Shown here piece by piece: positions 5,130 through 7,042 of a stretch of DNA of 7,042 nt. Within the stretch, counting starts at the first letter, position 1, and every line of letters begins with the position of its first letter. Origin of the DNA: Chloroflexota bacterium (GTDB lineage Bacteria > Chloroflexota > Limnocylindria > Limnocylindrales > CSP1-4); NCBI GenBank assembly GCA_016875645.1, contig VGPE01000147.1:1-7042 (forward strand). The letters run 5' to 3'. A program made the position numbers and the translations under genes. Below the pieces are notes generated by a model. It was not told the origin of the DNA. It made no database searches and saw nothing but the letters and a program-made list of their open reading frames with translations.

Positions 5130-5980
5130 GCGTCCTCGCACAGCGAACGATCGCCACCATCGGGTCCGGCGTCATGGCCGAGGCCATGATCGCCGGACTG
5201 CTTCGCGGGCGGCTGGTCGAACCCACGCAGGTGATCGCCAGCCACCCCCGCCCGGAGCGGCGCGCGGCCCTGGCCCGCGAGTACGGCATCCGTGTCGTGG
5301 GGGGCAATGCCGAAGCCGCGGAAGCCGCCGATGTCATCGTCCTCGCAATCAAGCCCCAGATGCTTGCGCGCATCGCGCCCGAGCTGCGTCCGTGCCTGCG
5401 CGAAGGGCAGCTGGTGCTCTCGATCATGGCTGGCGCCACGACCGCGGCGGTCAGCGGCTTCCTCGGCCACGGCCAGGTGGTGCGCAGCATGCCCAACACG
5501 CCCGCCCGACTGGGGCACGGCATGACCGTCTGGTACGCGACTCCCGAGACGACCGTCGAGCAGCGCGACCAGGCGCGAGCACTCCTCGCGGCCCTCGGCC
5601 ACGAGATCGAGGTGGATGACGAGAAGCTGGTTGCGATGGCGACCGCCGTGAGTGGCAGCGGCCCGACGTACGTGTTCCTCGTCATGGAGGCGCTGATCGA
5701 CGCCGCGGTCCACCTGGGATTCCCGCGCCACATCGCCCATGACCTGGTCATCGAGACCCTCGAAGGCAGCACGCTTTTCGCCAAGTCGAGCGGGATGCAC
5801 CCCGCCGAGCTGCGGAACATGGTCACGTCGCCCGGTGGAACGAGTGCCGCCGCGCTCCACGAGCTCGAATCGGGGCGCCTCCGGACCGTCCTCTCGGAAG
5901 CGGTCTGGGCGGCCTACCGCCGCACCGTGGAGCTCGGCGAACAGCTCGAGTCGTCGGTGCCGCGCGCCGGCGAGGGCTGA
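5126..5980 (+). CDS. proC: Pyrroline-5-carboxylate reductase
   Basis: The enzyme catalyses the last step of proline synthesis, the NAD(P)H-dependent reduction of 1-pyrroline-5-carboxylate to proline, in the cytoplasm. The protein is full length at 284 residues. The N-terminal Rossmann domain opens TIATIGSGVMAEAMIAGLL (8-26, GxGxMA dinucleotide loop). VIVLAIKPQ (70-78) and SIMAGATT (99-106) follow, then RSMPNTPA (120-127), the conserved PNTP loop. The dimerisation/catalytic domain has AVSGSGPTYVF (174-184) and the P5CR signature VTSPGGTSAAALHELESG (233-250). Start ATG 5126 overlaps the upstream stop as ATGA, and alignment to the fold start leaves no room for another start. The PIG-L family gene follows 8 nt after the stop. 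All expected motifs are intact. Confidence 0.96.
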   Translation: MSVLAQRTIATIGSGVMAEAMIAGLLRGRLVEPTQVIASHPRPERRAALAREYGIRVVGGNAEAAEAADVIVLAIKPQMLARIAPELRPCLREGQLVLSIMAGATTAAVSGFLGHGQVVRSMPNTPARLGHGMTVWYATPETTVEQRDQARALLAALGHEIEVDDEKLVAMATAVSGSGPTYVFLVMEALIDAAVHLGFPRHIAHDLVIETLEGSTLFAKSSGMHPAELRNMVTSPGGTSAAALHELESGRLRTVLSEAVWAAYRRTVELGEQLESSVPRAGEG

Positions 5981-5988
5981 TCCGGACG

Positions 5989-6846
5989 GTGACGCCAGCA
6001 CCGGGCGGGCTCCTCGCGATCTTCGCCCATCCGGACGACGAAACCTTCGGTGCGGGCAGCACCCTGGCGATCCTCGCCGAGCAGGGCCATGCGGTATCAC
6101 TGATCTGCGCGACCAACGGCGATGAGGGCGGGAACGCGGATGAGGATGGCGACCATGCCATGGATCCCGAGATCCGCCGCGACGAGCTGCGCTGTGCCTG
6201 CCGTGCGCTCGGCATCCCCGAGCCGATCTTCCTGGGATACCGCGACTCGGGCATGGAGAACTGGGCGCGCAAGCCCGGCAGCTTCGTGGACGTCGACCGC
6301 GATGAGGTCGTGGCCCGACTCGTCGCGGAGATCCGCCGCCTCCGGCCGGCCGCGGTGCTGACGTTCGATCCGGGCGGGATCTACGGCCACCCCGACCATG
6401 TCCGCGTCAGTGAGGTCGCCACTGAGGCCTTCAACCGCGCGCACGCCGAGCCCGGCGGCCCGACCGCCCTGTACCACCACGCCTTGCCGCGCGCGTGGGC
6501 CGAGAAGATGGTCGAGGGCTGGCAGGCGGGCGATGCGAAACCCGACGCCCGGCCGCCGTCCGAAGACGACCTGCTCCAGCGCCGCCGCTTCATCGAGCTT
6601 GCCCGGCCCGACCAGGACATCACCACCGCGGTCGACGTCCGCGCGGTGCTCCCACGCAAGCGCGCCGCCTTCGAGTGCCACGCAAGCCAGATCCGCCCCG
6701 ACGAGTTCGAGAATGCCGAGGATGCCGAGCGGATGGAGGAGGAGTTCGGGGTCGAGCTCTTCATCCGCGTGGTGCCCCCGCCGGCCCCCGGCGAGCAGGA
6801 GACCTGGCTCAGCGGCCTCCCAGACCCGATCGCCAGCGCCGGTTAG
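5989..6846 (+). CDS. PIG-L/LmbE family zinc deacetylase, Mca-like
   Basis: This is a 285-residue cytoplasmic zinc hydrolase of the family that removes N-acyl groups from amino-sugars or amides such as GlcNAc-inositol and mycothiol conjugates. It begins with the signature LAIFAHPDDETFGAG (9-23), with metal/catalytic residues His14, Asp16 and Asp17. Later motifs are CATNGDEGG (40-48), IRRDEL (62-67), LGYRDSGM (82-89) and YGHPDHVRV (132-140), which supplies the third zinc-ligand His. GYRDSGM and the GHPDH motif recall mycothiol S-conjugate amidase more than simple LmbE proteins. Residues 204 onward are charged and helical (ENAEDAERMEEEFG). GTG 5989 is chosen because it is 8 nt after proC, with a weak GAGGG upstream, and places AHPDDE at the usual depth. 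The substrate is unproven. The gene ends tail-to-tail with the amidohydrolase. Confidence 0.9.
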   Translation: MTPAPGGLLAIFAHPDDETFGAGSTLAILAEQGHAVSLICATNGDEGGNADEDGDHAMDPEIRRDELRCACRALGIPEPIFLGYRDSGMENWARKPGSFVDVDRDEVVARLVAEIRRLRPAAVLTFDPGGIYGHPDHVRVSEVATEAFNRAHAEPGGPTALYHHALPRAWAEKMVEGWQAGDAKPDARPPSEDDLLQRRRFIELARPDQDITTAVDVRAVLPRKRAAFECHASQIRPDEFENAEDAERMEEEFGVELFIRVVPPPAPGEQETWLSGLPDPIASAG

Positions 6847-7042
6847 ACAGCCGAGGTGCGCCGGTCGAGATCCTTGGCAACGCTGCCATCTTTGAGCACC
6901 AGGCGCACCGTCCGCGGATCGCCGATCCGGTCAGGGCTTGCCAGGGGATCGTGATCGACCGCGATCAGGTCGGCCAGCTTGCCAGCCTCCAGCGTCCCGA
7001 TCTGGCCGTCGCGCCGGAGCAGTTCGGCTGCCACCCGCGTGG
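6843..7042 (-). CDS. Amidohydrolase, C-terminal end (5' part off the right edge)
   Basis: The last 66 codons of a minus-strand gene, open to the window edge, encode TRVAAELLRRDGQIGTLEAG followed by KLADLIAVDHDPLASP. The segment GTLEAGKLADLIAVDHDPL is the hallmark return to the small beta-sandwich in metal-dependent amidohydrolases (imidazolonepropionase/prolidase-like branch). It is followed by VRLVLKDGSVAKDL, the final strands. The metal-binding His and Asp residues lie outside the window, so the substrate cannot be given. The stop TAA (6845-6843) overlaps the TAG of the LmbE-like gene on the other strand; no terminator is visible between these convergent genes. Confidence 0.88.
   Translation of the reverse strand, partial: TRVAAELLRRDGQIGTLEAGKLADLIAVDHDPLASPDRIGDPRTVRLVLKDGSVAKDLDRRTSAV

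Overview
The window is GC-rich throughout, has dense co-directional genes, uses GTG starts freely, and has strong third-position G/C bias. It looks like chromosomal DNA of a high-GC bacterium. The 7Fe ferredoxin, the cytoplasmic BtuF-like protein, the Mca-like LmbE protein and the lipoprotein cupredoxin would suit Chloroflexota or Actinomycetota; the phylum is an inference I cannot settle from sequence alone. I see no rRNA, tRNA, CRISPR array, transposase or integrase.

Left part (1-1683, minus strand): the start of a polyamine-type (Pot family) ABC importer operon. The ATPase gene (potA-like) comes first, followed by a substrate-binding lipoprotein gene (potD-like) that runs off the left edge; permease genes are not in the window. 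The junction is abnormal. The ATPase has no stop where its family normally ends, and the binding protein has a TGG codon exactly where its start should be. The binding protein also stops resembling its family about 95 bases from the edge, where a 24-bp imperfect direct repeat sits.

Divergent region (1684-2315): about 630 bases with no large gene. It holds a plausible minus-strand promoter for the ATPase (TTGACA, 17 bp, CAGAGT) and an overlooked plus-strand ORF of 47-49 codons encoding a single-span membrane peptide.

Right part (2316-6846, plus strand): a cupredoxin lipoprotein with a complete type-1 copper ligand set, then a 7Fe ferredoxin, a signal-less BtuF-like cobalamin-binding protein, a zinc-ribbon/SAM-methyltransferase fusion, pyrroline-5-carboxylate reductase (proC) and a PIG-L/LmbE deacetylase. 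The BtuF-like, methyltransferase and proC genes are chained by GTGA and ATGA stop/start overlaps, and LmbE follows proC by 8 bases, so these four very probably share a transcript. The cupredoxin and ferredoxin are each preceded by a similar element (TAnnCTCTTCGG) that could be a -10 region; the cupredoxin would then be leaderless.

Right edge (6843-7042, minus strand): the C-terminal end of an amidohydrolase, convergent with LmbE and sharing stop-codon bases with it.

No wholly new system is evident. The points most worth a second look are the damaged ATPase/binding-protein junction with its nearby repeat, the small membrane ORF, the zinc-ribbon methyltransferase coupled to a BtuF-like protein, and the shared promoter-like element.
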